The position numbers and the translations under genes were made by a program. From Rotaria sordida (lineage: Eukaryota; Rotifera; Eurotatoria; Philodinida; Philodinidae): DNA of 64,000 nt. The notes below the pieces were generated by a model. The model did not search any database, was not told the DNA's origin, and saw only the letters and a list, made by a program, of their open reading frames with translations. Shown here piece after piece: positions 13,760 through 29,532 of the stretch (positions are counted from its first letter, which is position 1; each line of letters begins with the position of its first letter). Location of the stretch: NCBI GenBank assembly GCA_905250125.1, contig CAJNOL010000215.1, forward strand, positions 124,001 to 188,000, given 5' to 3'.

Positions 13760-14370
13760 CTTACGAGAGAAGTCTTCTAATTGATTAATCAGTTTTGAAT
13801 CGAGACTACGATCAATATCATGTAGACTCTAATGAGCTATGAATATTCTACAAAGATCTTTAGCTACCGAGATACTACATTTTTACGGTATTTTTTTAAT
13901 ACTCCTCAGGAACACTAGAAAAGATGATTTTCGCATTTTGATTCGAAACTTTGAAATCAAACAAGCCTTTCTTAGAATAGTTTATTGTAAGAATTTTACA
14001 TCTTTTTGTTATTCCTACCCTAATATATGGTTATGGTAAAAACATGTCTTTTATGTCACTCATATATGCTTCGGCTTTGGTATTCTTATTTCAGGATAGG
14101 AGCAGCAAAAAAGATCTAAAACTTTCACAATAAATTATTGTCACAAATGCCGACTCTGTCCAAGGTTCTGAATCGAAATTCAAAAATCATCTTTCCTAGT
14201 GTTTCTGAGGAGTATTAAAAAAATATCATAAAAATGTAGTATCTCGGCAGTAATAAACCAAGAACTTGAACTCTTTTCAGGATATTCATAGCTCATTAAG
14301 GTTGATATGATAGACATAGTCTCGATTCAAAAGTGATTTATCAGTTGGAGGGACTTCCTTCGTTAGATTC
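13760..14370. repeat. Foldback element downstream of the 13.5-kb gene end
   Basis: The segment 13770-13900 is the reverse complement of 14215-14365. Matching blocks include the cgagactacgatcaatatcatg / gatatgatagacatagtctcg pair, the tgagctatgaatattct / aggatattcatagctca pair and an atactacatttttacggtat pair. The arms extend to about 13935 and 14175 with mismatches. A short open frame inside (13839-14039) is a by-product. Non-coding transposon-like repeat. Confidence 0.75.
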
Positions 14371-17097
14371 ATTTCGACTTTTTCGATTGGAAGAAGTCTA
14401 TTTCAATAAAATACCTGTCTTTCATAAAAACCATGAGAACCAAACCTTTCTTGAACTCAAAAATTTCGATAAACCTCCTATAGATTCGTATTCCTAGTGT
14501 CCGAAAATCTTTAGTCTATTTTTATAAAATTCATCTATTTTCCTGAAATGACCTCTCTCTGATCGAAAAGAATCGTAGAAAGTGCGATGATCTCTCATTT
14601 TATGCTCTTTAAAATGGCATCATCAAAAAAATAGTCTTCTAAGACCTGAAAACTATCGTGTCAAGGTTTTAGAAACTTTACGATCATAGTTCATCTATGA
14701 AATCGTAGTAAAAGAAAACTCTATTGATTATTAAAATCATTACTTCACAAGCTTTCTTTTTATTGATTTCATTTTTGTAATAATCTCGTTCCGTAAACAC
14801 CTGAAGTTATAATACAAAAGCTTGAAATAAAAAATTTCTTAATTCATAAATATTTTATTTTATTTTTTTGTTTTGTTTTTATTTTTAGGGGATAATCGAA
14901 TATTATTAGTTAACGAGCAAGAATAAAATCAAGTTTTTATTGAAGATAAAAATTCAAAATAAAAAAGCAAGCAAAGTTTCTTTTATATCAATGCTGTGTT
15001 GATAATTTTCCCCTGTTGAACGAATGTGATTTTCATCAACTTGATTCTTTTTTTCTTGAAAAATTAGCAACGGCGGTAAATATCCATGTGAACTTTAAGC
15101 TCAAACATAAAATATGTTGACATAACGTGCAACTTTAGCCTTGTTTTTGTTTTTTTTTTTTCGTTTTGTTCCATGTACAAAAGCAAAGGCAAAATATAAT
15201 AGTTCTTCTTTTGTTTATTAATGCTTTTTTTTTTCTGTGTTTTCGTTTGTTTTTGGTTTTTTTTTATTGACAAGTAGTATGCGTGTTCACTTTTCTTTTT
15301 TTTTTTTTTTTTTTTGTTTTTCATTTGTCTTGTTGTTGCTGTTGTTGTTGCTTCGCAATGTGATAAAATGTTTTTGTTGTTTCATTGGTGTTTTATGCAC
15401 TATATTCCTGATTTATATTTTCACAAAAATTTACCCAAAATTTTTTGGGAGAAAAGAAGGACTGAATAATAACATCGAGCCCTATGAAAATGACATATTG
15501 CAACAGTATTTTCTATCGATGATAAAAAATACGAAAACATGCTTATATGTTTTGCTTCGTTTTTGTTTGTTCTTTGTGGTTCCTGTTTGCATACTTTGTA
15601 TTTCTTCTTATTTTTTTTTTCTTTTGGCCGAGTGATATATTTATGAGCGTGTGTTCTCTATTTCTGTGTATGATTGTTTTACTCGGAGTTTTTTTTCTCT
15701 CAACAATAAGCTTTAAAAAGAAAAAAAAATCAAGAGGATGAGTTGAGAAAAAAAGCTAAAAGATAATAAAAAATTTAGAATTTATTAGATGTACAATCTA
15801 ATGAACGAGTTAAACATCAGTCATAAGAGACACGCTATAACGAGCTTCCAAATGAGCGCATTTCGTTTTTGTTTTTTGATTATTATGATTAGCACTGATC
15901 TATCTGTGTGTGTATGTGTGTTTGTTTGTTTTTTCGAACTATGAATATACTGTGTTTACTCACTCTATTTTGTGTGTGTGTGCTGTACTGTATGCGCTCC
16001 TGTAAATTTTTTCGTTTTCAACAGCTTTTTTTCTTTTTTCATTGATTATTGCTTTGATTGTTACGACTGCTATTGATTCTTGATTTCTCTATCTAAATAT
16101 ATCTTTTTTTTTTCTTCTTTGGTTAACTTGATTTATTATGTTTTGTTCTTCCTTTTTATCTTCGATCAATCTTTTGCATCCTATAAAAATACATTTTCCA
16201 AACTTTATTTTCAACAACATGCATATATAAAAAAAAACCATACGAAATAAATAAATAAAAAGAAAATTATATGAACACTTGTACAATATAGAGAAATTCT
16301 TCACTTTAAATCACTTGTTAGAAGTTGATATATTTTGAATTACTAAAGTTTTTTTTATGGCAGGAATCTTAAATCCATTTCAATGATTAGTAAGCAGAAA
16401 TGCCATATTTAATAGATCGAAATGTCATGAATAAAAAAAATGATAACATATATGATTCTTATCTAGTTCAAGATCCGTCCAATTCTTTTATAAGAATTCT
16501 TTCTATAGATGTTGTTCAAATAGATCAAGACAAGTATTCGGTATGATCAAGGTTTTTTAGGATGTCTTTACGTAAACTATATGTGTTATAGACGGGCAAA
16601 AGTGACGAGAATATGTTGAAGTGAAAGGAAAGAAAACAATTTCAGTATAATATTAATGAACAAAGTTTATTTAATCGAGCGAATAATGAATAACTCAATT
16701 GCAACTCAAAAGATTGTTGTGAAAGAGAAATCTAATATAATTAATTTCCAACAAAAATATTCTTGTTAATCTCTCGAAATAAAACGAAAAGAAACATGAG
16801 TCTAAACTTCAACTTTATTTTAGCATTTTTATTGTTCAATGTATAAATTATGATTATGTTATGTGTGATTTATGAATGTCATTTATTACATATAAAAGTA
16901 TTTACGGCAATCCAAAAGTTGTGACGGTGGTACTGTAATTTCTTATAAAAAGCTTTAAGAAACTTTCTCTGTATATAGTCTGATAGAGAAAAAAATGTTC
17001 TACTTTTCTATGCTATTCGATCATACTTCAACTAATATCATAATAATAAACTTTCGATAAGATTTGTCTCGCTATCATGTGTTGGTAGTACTAGTAC
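14371..17097. other. Intergenic DNA rich in poly-T/poly-A and GT stretches; no gene seen
   Basis: Long T-rich tracts occur at about 15145-15165, 15225-15265 and 15290-15315, and short TG runs near 15900-15990. Open frames here encode mostly Phe/Leu/Lys from homopolymers and show no conserved pattern. I see no splice-consistent coding region. Confidence 0.5.
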
Positions 17098-18330
17098 CTG
17101 TTTAGTGGATATTTTTTGAATAGCTTTTGATAAAAACAAGATAGAGAGCTACGGATTTCATCGTTCCAAAGAGGAGATAACGATCCATCGAATCATGCAT
17201 TATACGTTTTCCTAGTATATGGTCTAATGTGTGTTTAATCAGCTTTCTAAATAGAGAAAAATAGCTTCTTATCGAAAAGGAAACAGCGAAACATTCTTTT
17301 ATAATAATTGACATAAAAATCACTTAAAACTTTGACTGGGATGCCAATAAATTCTGAATAATTATTTCTAAACCTCTAAACCTTTTACGTAAGTAAAGTT
17401 AGCACCAGATTCGAGTTTTTACTGTCCGGATTTGCCCCTGGACTTGAGTTGATTTTGGTTCAACTTGAGTTGTATGCAGAATTTTACGGCAAATCTGATG
17501 GTGTAAAGATCAAGGGGATCATCGAGTAAAAATCAACACTTGACCCCCAAAATACTGGTTTTTTCAAAAATTTTCTGAAAGTTTTTCCCGTCCGAATTCG
17601 CTATGTTGCTTGAGTTGAGTCTAAAATTGGTTGAGTTAGTCTCAGCTCGAAATTCTGCATCGAATGATATCAATTTTATATGGGGTTATCGACGAAAAAG
17701 TTTTCGACTGGATGAGGGTGAGGATGACCTCTGAGGGGTGGGATTGAGTGAAGTGAAAATTTTTTCGTCGATAGCCCCATATAAAATTGATATCATTCGA
17801 TGCAGAATTTCGAGCTGAGTCTAACTCAACCAATTTTAAACCCTACTCAAGCAACATAGCGAATTCGGGCAGGAAAAACTTTTAGAAAATTTTTGAAAAA
17901 ACCAGTATTTTGGGGATCAAGTGTTGATTTTTACTCGATGACCCCCCTTAATCTTTACACCATCAGATTCGCCGTAAAATTCTGCATATAACTCAAGTTG
18001 AACGAAAATCAACTCAAGTCCAGGGACGAATCCGGACAGTAAAAACTCGAATCTGGTGCTAACTTTACTTATGTGAACCTTTTCTGGTTTTGTAAATCTT
18101 CCATCGGCGATTTCAATACATACCTAACAATTGAAGATTCACTGTAAATACCTTACGAGTAGGTTTGTTTTCAAAGAGATTGATTGAAGACCTTTAAAAA
18201 ATTCATGTGAAAAAAACGTATAATATATGACTCAATGCATCTTTATCTCTTCTTTCGAACGATAAAAACCGCACTTCTCTATCTTATTTCTATAAAAAGT
18301 TATTCAAAAAATATCCACTAAATAGGCATT
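17098..18330. repeat. Outer inverted-repeat pair enclosing a younger foldback element
   Basis: 17098-17215 (tttagtggatattttttgaa and following bases) is the imperfect reverse complement of 18225-18330 (ending in ttcaaaaaatatccactaaa). The pair encloses the 689-bp element at 17387-18075. It looks like an older foldback into which the younger one inserted. The same ~45-bp module (aaccgcacctctctatcttg variants) recurs at 18365-18420, 18820-18900 and 21340-21385. Confidence 0.65.
17387..18075. mobile_element. Near-perfect foldback element with 8-bp target-site duplication
   Basis: The left arm (17387 to ~17700) and right arm (~17765 to 18075) are almost perfect reverse complements, starting acgtaagtaaagttagcacc and ending in its complement. 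A short central segment (about 17705-17755, containing gatgagggtgaggatgacc) separates them. The octamer aacctttt lies immediately outside both ends (17379-17386 and 18076-18083), as expected of an 8-bp target-site duplication. There is no transposase, so the element is non-autonomous. An 8-bp duplication fits hAT-like and some other cut-and-paste families, but the terminal bases do not let me name one. High arm identity suggests a young insertion, or arm homogenisation. Confidence 0.85.
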
Positions 18331-18334
18331 ATTA

Positions 18335-18917
18335 TCCGTTTCAAAATAGAAGAGGGATGCATATTTTTTGAGTAATTTTTGCTAGGAACAAGATAGAGAG
18401 TTGCAGTTTTCGCCCTTGGAAAGAGCAGATGAAAACGCATCGAACCGTATAGGGCAACGCCTTTTACCTGGGCTTTCAAATTTTTCGATTAATTTTATTA
18501 AAAAAAAGCCACGAAAAACTCTATTTTTTCTTTATGAAAAAACTAAGAAGAGTTTTTTTTCATAGAAATTGCTGGCAATATCGACTCGAATTGTTGAATT
18601 GAATGCTCAAAACATCCGAAGCATTAAAGCTTTATATCATAGCTTTATATAGTTTTGTAGATCTTCAATTAAGGGTTCTAATACACTCCTAAAAGTTCAA
18701 AATTCATTTTTAAGACCCAGCTCGATGCGTTTGTCTTTAAAAAGTAATCTGAAAAACCCATATAAAACTTGTCAAAAATAATATGTATTATACGATTTGA
18801 TGCGTTTTGATCTCCTCTTTCCAATGGTGAAAATCGGGGCTCTCTATTTACTTGTGTTCTTGACTTATTCAAAAACTACTCACCTCTCTTCTATTTTGAA
18901 ATGGACAATAATAAGGG
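18335..18917. repeat. Third foldback element abutting the GT-rich tract
   Basis: 18335-18455 (gcattattatccgtttcaaa and following bases) pairs with 18780-18917 (ending ttgaaatggacaataataag). The arms include the shared module found in the neighbouring outer repeat. The middle (18460-18775) holds unrelated AT-rich sequence. The right end lies directly against the G-rich minisatellite. Confidence 0.65.
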
Positions 18918-19057
18918 TGTGGGGTGTAGGTGTGGGTGTGTGGGGTGTGGGTGTGTGGATGTGTGAGTGTAGGGTGTGGGTGTGTGGGGTGTGGATGTGT
19001 GAGTGTAGGGTGTGGGTGTGTGGGGTGTGGATGTGTGAGTGTAGGGTGTGGGTGTGT
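18915..19057 (+). repeat. GT-rich minisatellite with telomere-like TGTGGG hexamers
   Basis: After an irregular leader there are two full 36-bp units (18972-19007 and 19008-19043) and a partial third unit. Each unit contains the hexamer tgtggg twice, and the leader contains it four times. The G-rich strand reads rightward. Just beyond it, at 19070-19090, lies a C/A-rich stretch (cacccacactcacactcac), the same kind of sequence in inverted orientation. TGTGGG repeats are, from memory, the telomeric repeat reported for bdelloid rotifers. Whether this tract is telomere-derived is inference. Confidence 0.7.
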
Positions 19058-19090
19058 TTCGATTGTTTTTGCACCCACACTCACACTCAC

Positions 19091-19275
19091 ATCTTGAATG
19101 TTCCACGAATATTCTTTTTCATCGATATCATTCAAATTAATTACGATGCAGGTCATAACGTAGTTGTCTAATTTTGATGGTCCACACCATTCAAGACCAA
19201 ATGTGAATAGTTTTGACAAGCAATCAAAACTAATGAAAGCACCTGGTGGATCAATAACAGGTTTACCTTTTGATC
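19091..19275 (-). pseudogene. Orphan coding exon, unrecognised protein fragment
   Basis: On the minus strand an AG acceptor at 19276-19277 is followed by 61 open codons and then a strong GTGAGT donor at 19085-19090. The peptide has a protein-like composition with few low-complexity residues, for example KPVIDPPGAFISFDCLSKLF and FGLEWCGPSKLDNYVMTC. No partner exon was found on either side. Its downstream intron would start inside the CA-rich tract next to the telomere-like minisatellite. This is probably a gene fragment stranded in the repeat island. It could still be one exon of a gene I failed to assemble. Confidence 0.45.
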
Positions 19276-19714
19276 CTAAAATTCATAAAAAATTTAAAAT
19301 AATGAAGAATACATAAAACTATAATATAGAAAAAATGAAAATCATATCTCGACTATGTTATATTTCCATAACAATCCTTTGTGACTATTTATGTAATTAT
19401 AGAAAAAATCACTTGATAATTTCAAAATGATCTATTTATCTAAAAGGGATAGTTGAACCAATCAATTCAACTCCTAATAATGTGAATCATTATTCTAGTT
19501 CAATTTAATCTAAGTTAATTGATTTGATCAAACTCTAATGTTCCAAAAATGACTATTGCATTGAAAAGACATTTGATTTTGTGTAGGTAACCTATTGTGC
19601 TATGAAAATAAGGTAATCTGTAATTGCTATTAAATTTTCGTCTATGCTGTGTTTTTCACATTTAGCATCAATATCAGATAGTATTTGATTCAAAGAAAGT
19701 CACATTATAATCAG
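19276..19714. other. Spacer between orphan exon and transposase relic
   Basis: About 440 bp of AT-rich DNA. No open frame of note, no repeat arms, and no left terminal repeat matching the putative transposon end at 21386-21430 was seen. Confidence 0.4.
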
Positions 19715-20811
19715 TTAATAATCTTGTTCGAAGTGGAAACCGTCAGCTTCAATGCACTTGTAAAGACAAGATTCCATCGACCGACAGACTTTTTTTACAT
19801 AAGTCAGTTGAAATCTGTTGAAACGCATTAATAATCTCATCTTGTAACTGATCAATCGACGTGGACTTCTTTGAATAAACCGCGTCTTTTACAACACCTC
19901 ATGCAAAAAAAATCGGGTGGTGACAAATCAGGCAATCTTGGGGGCCAGTCAATTGGACCCCAACGACCCATCCATCTTCCAGGAAACGTCTCATCCAAAT
20001 ACTCGCGAGGAATGCGACTGTAGTGAGCCAGAGAACCATCGAGTTGATACCAGAAGTCATTCAAATTTGGCCAGTCAGCGATTACAGGCTGAAAATAATT
20101 CTGTAACATTTCTACATAGCTCTCACCAGTGACAGTAGAAGTAAAAACCTACGGATCAATAATACCATACGATGGCAGATCTATCCAAACGCAGATGCCA
20201 GATACATTGAAGTCTCTTTCTATATCGATTCGAGAATTTTCGGTTGCCTAGTAAACTGAGTTATGCCTGTTGACGTGCCCATTAAGTTTGAAAATTGCTT
20301 CATCCGACCAAATCATTTTATCAAGAATACTATCATCCTCGTCGACCATCGTCAGAAGTTTTTCACAAAATTTAATCCTTCGATCGGGATCATCATCATC
20401 ATTCAACTGTTTCACTAGGCGAGGACGGTACGAACGCAATTTCAACTCGGATAAAATCTGTAGAATTGACGTTTTCGAAATGCTAAGCTCAGATACAGCA
20501 CATCTTGTTGATGTTGTGGGATCGTTGGTAAAAAGAGATTTAACAGCGGCTTTGTTTTCTACTGTGTTAACAGTAAGAGGTCGACCTGATCATCTGTTCT
20601 CATCAACTGTGCCGTTTTCTTCAAATCGATCAACAATATCTGCAACGGTGTCACGTTTGATTTGACGATTGAATTGTTTATTAAAAAGGCGACAGGTCTC
20701 AGTCTTGTTGTTCGTCTGATAAAAACTTTTTACCACAAATACTCGTTGCTCTGTAGTGGGTCTTTGTTCTGGACTTTCTGCTATCATCAGATATAACTTA
20801 AGACAATACAC
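19715..20811 (-). pseudogene. Decayed Tc1/mariner-superfamily transposase, DD41D spacing
   Basis: Read on the minus strand from ~20811, the frame runs from an N-terminal helix-turn-helix (TTEQRVFVVKSFYQTNN) through SGRPLTVNT and the first catalytic motif (MIWSDEAIF). It continues through the second (WYQLDGSLAHY) and the PPRLPDLSPPDFF motif to a C-terminus ending at the TAA 19715-19717. By my count 41 residues separate the second Asp from the Asp of PPDFF, which is the rosa/DD41D spacing. It is broken by three in-frame stops: one after the DENR residues, one where the usual Trp follows HNSVY, and one after GIIDP. It also has at least two frameshifts, one at the poly-T after PPDFF and one near CIEADG. 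All three Asp positions remain recognisable. Inactive relic. Confidence 0.85.
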
Positions 20812-22106
20812 TGTTCGAACCAGAAACAGAAAATACTAAATATTAGTATTAATTTTATTCTTTTCGCTAAGCACAATCAACACACTCGTGCAAAAGAAAA
20901 CAAAAGCAACCAAAAATATGCTTCCCATTCGCTTTTGTCAAAAAATTTCCCTCTGTTCCTTATCTTTTCACTTATAAACATCTCGCACGCTCAAGAAAAG
21001 AATGCATTGAAAGAAGAGAGACGCACAAAGCAAATGGAAAGAGAAACAGGAACACGATATGTGCTAAAAGAGCAAACGAACAAGAAGCAATAACAAATTG
21101 ACTAGAGATACATAGTCAATGACTATAAGAAAGAGATGCGAAAAGCTTTGTTTAAACGAAGAGAACAAGAGTTATTTTCAATTACAGATAATCGAATAAT
21201 TTTAAGACCACTCTATTCTATGTCACATTTATAGAACTATCATTGTTTTTCCAAAGATCGCCGACTGATTATTTAATAATCAATCTATATTAGCGATAAT
21301 ATAGGGAAGTATTCAGTAAAGCATTGTCTTTCCAACGATGAAAACCGCACCTCTCTATCTTGTTTCTATCAAAAGTTATTCGTAATCAAAGACTGCCCAG
21401 TAACTTCTGGACCACCCTGTATATCTAAAAAAATAAACAAATAACCTGATCAAGAATAATATAATGATGAAAAAGAAAACATTCGCGTAAAATAATATTC
21501 GATCTTTGTTTATATATATGTCGTATCGAATTAATTTCATAGAGATTACACTAAAGGCTTTTTTGCTATATGAATAATATTTTGAATCATAATTTTTGAT
21601 TTATCTCATTTATTATTTTCTATCGATTGGATACTTAGAACTAGAATATAATTCTTTTAATCATCATTTTGTAAAAGATATACTATAGATTTAAAGAAAT
21701 ACTTTAAAATGAATAAAACACTAATAGAACTAATTTTCAATGAATTATTTCATGAGAATTTTGTGGAACTCAAGTATATTTTTGCAAGAAAAATAGTGAA
21801 TGTACATTTTCAATCGAAGTTTCCGGCCCCCTCCTCATCGCAGACACCCACATTACAGATCTTAGCAATGAAAACAAAATGCAAAAATAAACAAGAGAAA
21901 AAGCTTTCTAACGATCAATTATCTTCGGAAGCGCCTATCGTCTATTAGAGATTTCTCACTTAATATATTTTTTTTATTAGTACAATGAAAATCAGGTTAC
22001 GTGAGTTCCACATTTCAGTTCCAATGGAACTGCGCTAACAAGTTTTTTTTTGTTTATTTTAATTAGTAATAATAATAATAATATATTATGTTCTATTTTC
22101 TAAAAT
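20812..22106. other. Transposon 5' flank, dispersed repeat copy and a candidate transposon end
   Basis: 20812-21330 holds A-rich DNA with no gene. At 21335-21385 lies another copy of the short module (accgcacctctctatcttg) seen at 17.1-18.9 kb. At about 21386-21430 the sequence gtaacttctggaccaccc is followed by tgtatatc, which resembles a mariner-type terminal repeat and could be the upstream end of the transposase relic. I found no matching downstream end. A 79-codon open frame at 21709-21948 has no supporting features. Confidence 0.4.
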
Positions 22107-22935
22107 AATCTACCTGACTTGAAATATTTTTCTTTACAATATGATTGTTATAGTGATACATATAAGAATCATATTTTACCTCTTTTACGTCATATGTCAA
22201 ATATTGAACAATTAAATTTACATATTACTATTGAAAATAAAACAATGTTTATTGATGGTAAACATATTTATAATGAAATTATTGTTCATATGCCACGACT
22301 TCATACATTTAAGGATTTGGATCAACCAATTGATCATTTATCAAAAGATGATATTCTACAAACTTTTTCTAATAATATATATCATCAAGTGGACTGTATG
22401 ATCAAATATCGAGAATATAATATTAAATATCATCTTTTTTTCATTACCATTTTTGTTTGATTATCTTCCTTATATTGGTAATACATTTTCAAATATTATT
22501 TTCAATCATGTTATAAAATTGATAGTCACTGATGGAAATCCATTCAAACATGGACTTTTCATGCGAATTTCTTTGTCTTTTCCCTTACTTAAAGCATTAA
22601 TGGTTTACAATGATACGAGCCAATCAGGAATATCAAATAATTTAAGTTCAAATGATAATCAAGTATATTCAACAGTTATTGAATTTCCTTATCTTACTTC
22701 GCTTAATCTGATATTTGTTCATTATCATTATCTTGAAAAATTTCTTAATGATAAAAAAACACATCTACCTTGTCTGGTCAGATTAGGAGTTTGTTATGAT
22801 AAATTAATAATTGTCACAAAAAGATTTACCAATGGTAGAACACGTTTAAATTGTATGAAAGTCAAAGAATTATATATTGGCTATGATATAAATATAGATT
22901 CAGAAGATTTCCATAGTTATTTTCGTTCGTTGTAA
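22107..22935 (+). pseudogene. Truncated, frameshifted member of a bdelloid-expanded LRR-like family
   Basis: The frame begins LPDLKYFSLQYDCYSDTYKN and continues through ILPLLRHMSNIEQLNL, FIDGKHIYNEIIVHMPRLHT and DGNPFKHGLFMRISLSFPLL to a stop at 22933-22935. These blocks resemble, from memory, a large family of bdelloid proteins usually predicted with an N-terminal F-box-like region and leucine-rich repeats. The N-terminal part is absent, since an in-frame TAA precedes the first homologous residue. A +1 shift in the T7 run at 22435-22441 separates the two halves, and one T fewer would join them. It is called a pseudogene because of both lesions, though the T-run shift alone could be a sequencing error. 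Confidence 0.65.
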
Positions 22936-24706
22936 CTTTTTCCTATGTTTTGATTAAATTAATAAAATTGTTTTGAATAAAATCATATTGAACAAGAATT
23001 ATAAAATATATATATACTGATTAATTCGAGACATTCTGTGTGGAAGAAAATGTTTACAGTAAGATTGCGAATGTTCGGTGCATCATATTCAAATCAAATA
23101 CGTTTTACAATAAAGTTCAGCCAGATATGGTTTATTTTGAATGCATATTTTTGAAGCAGATATCGAACTATTTTGTTGTTAAGATTCTTAAGATCTCTCT
23201 CCCTCCAAAATTGATTTTCGTTACAATGTATGGAATCTCTGTGAAACCTTCCACAAATGTTGGAGCCATAAAAATAAACTTAAGAAACTTCTTTTTCACC
23301 TCTCTAAACGTTAGCATTCAGAAGTTTCCTACGAATCAAAGCCCAAAATGAATCCTTAGCCCGAACAAATTCTTGTTCACTATACTTTAAGATAGAGGAC
23401 TAGGATTCGTTTTATTTGAAAGAGAACTGTTGCCCTTTTGGATGAGGTGAAGCGATTTTTTATTGTTGCTCATTGTAATTGTAGGGACGTCAAAACCTCA
23501 AAGATCTCTGGAAAACCAGAATAGGTTTTCCGTAGACCCAAGGTTTTCTATAGGAGCAAAGCTTAATTTAAATATCCCTTCTCCTTATCCGGAGGAGAAT
23601 CGAACATCCTAATTAATAAAAAAATCACAATTCTCTAGGACGAACTATAATGAAAAAAAATTTGCACGGAGATCCTTTACTCACACAAAAGCCGGTTTTT
23701 TGAGAAAAGCCCAAGAACTCTTTTCATGCATTTTATTGAACTGTCCTTCGATGGGAATATGAAAAAATATGGTGATATCGTATATCGATATTTGGAAGTA
23801 ATCAAGATTCATAGGTCTATACTTCTAGTGCAACGTGCAGTTCATATAAGGTAGCGATATCCTATGGCTTTCTCTGGTCTTTACCTAATTTCGCTTGAAA
23901 ATATTGCCATAGAGAGTTTGAGAAACTTTTACTAGTTTTCTCTAAAATGTTTCAAAATTGAAGTCTTTTTTTACGAATATTGAAAGTAGACACATTAGAC
24001 AACATGTCTGTATACTTTTCTCAAAAATTCATTTTTTTTTTGACGAAATTCGACGTTTTTGAGGAAGGAAACTTTGAAGTCAAATAGTTACTCTTAGAAA
24101 AGCCTCAGTAAGTCTGTCAAAGTTTGTTGGTAATTAAAGATCTGTCAATCAAGAATTCTATTTGACATAGTAAACTTTGTCATGAGTCGTGATTCTTGTA
24201 TAAAAAAAAAAATTTTCTGAAAAATCGACCTTGAGGAAGACTATCTATCAAATCAGTTGAAATATATTTACCAATTCTTAATAATTTTTTTAAGTTCTTT
24301 ATTCACATAAACTGATCTCATACACTTTAACATTTCTTATCAATAACATTGAAAAAATTATCACATTTTCATAATTTTGTTTTTATTGCAACAAATAATA
24401 TTCATCCTACTAATTTTCATTGAATCTTTTTTTTTATAAGATTTTTCATTTGCAAATAAACTTTAAACAAAAACATAAGGAAAGTTAAACTTTCATTCAC
24501 TATTTGTAATAATTAACACATTCATATTCAACGTTCGTACAACGAAACAAAGTTCATCTCCATAATATGTATTTAATATCGTAGAAAAAAAAAACTGTCG
24601 AGCATATATATTATATGAATATATATACTAGTGACGGATACACTCACATACACACACACACACACAGAAATATATAAAGAAACATGTACATAAAAGATGA
24701 ATATTG
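22936..24706. other. Intergenic DNA, no gene seen
   Basis: AT-rich DNA with a short CA microsatellite at about 24640-24665 and TA stretches near 24600-24630. An open frame at 23040-23351 has no recognisable features. 23400-24250 is slightly less AT-rich and may be old repeat, but I could not pair arms. Confidence 0.4.

Positions 24707-29532
<4,826 letters not shown>

Noticed and set aside
13839-14039. 66-codon open frame
   Set aside because: Falls within the foldback repeat at 13.76-14.37 kb.
15237-15741. Phe/Leu-rich open frames resembling membrane proteins
   Set aside because: Produced by poly-T tracts. No charged flanks, conserved motifs or splice-consistent neighbours.
17642-17833. 63-codon minus-strand open frame
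   Set aside because: It spans the centre of the near-perfect foldback, so its open state on both strands is a product of the inverted repeat.
18797-19219. Open frames on both strands across the GT-rich tract (Val/Trp/Cys-rich on plus, His/Thr/Pro-rich on minus)
   Set aside because: They are translations of the 36-bp minisatellite. Only the minus-strand part beyond 19091 has splice sites and protein-like sequence.
21709-21948. 79-codon open frame as the N-terminal part of the LRR-like pseudogene
   Set aside because: It does not show the F-box-like N-terminus expected for that family and ends in an unrelated Lys/Ser-rich stretch. No splice link to 22107.
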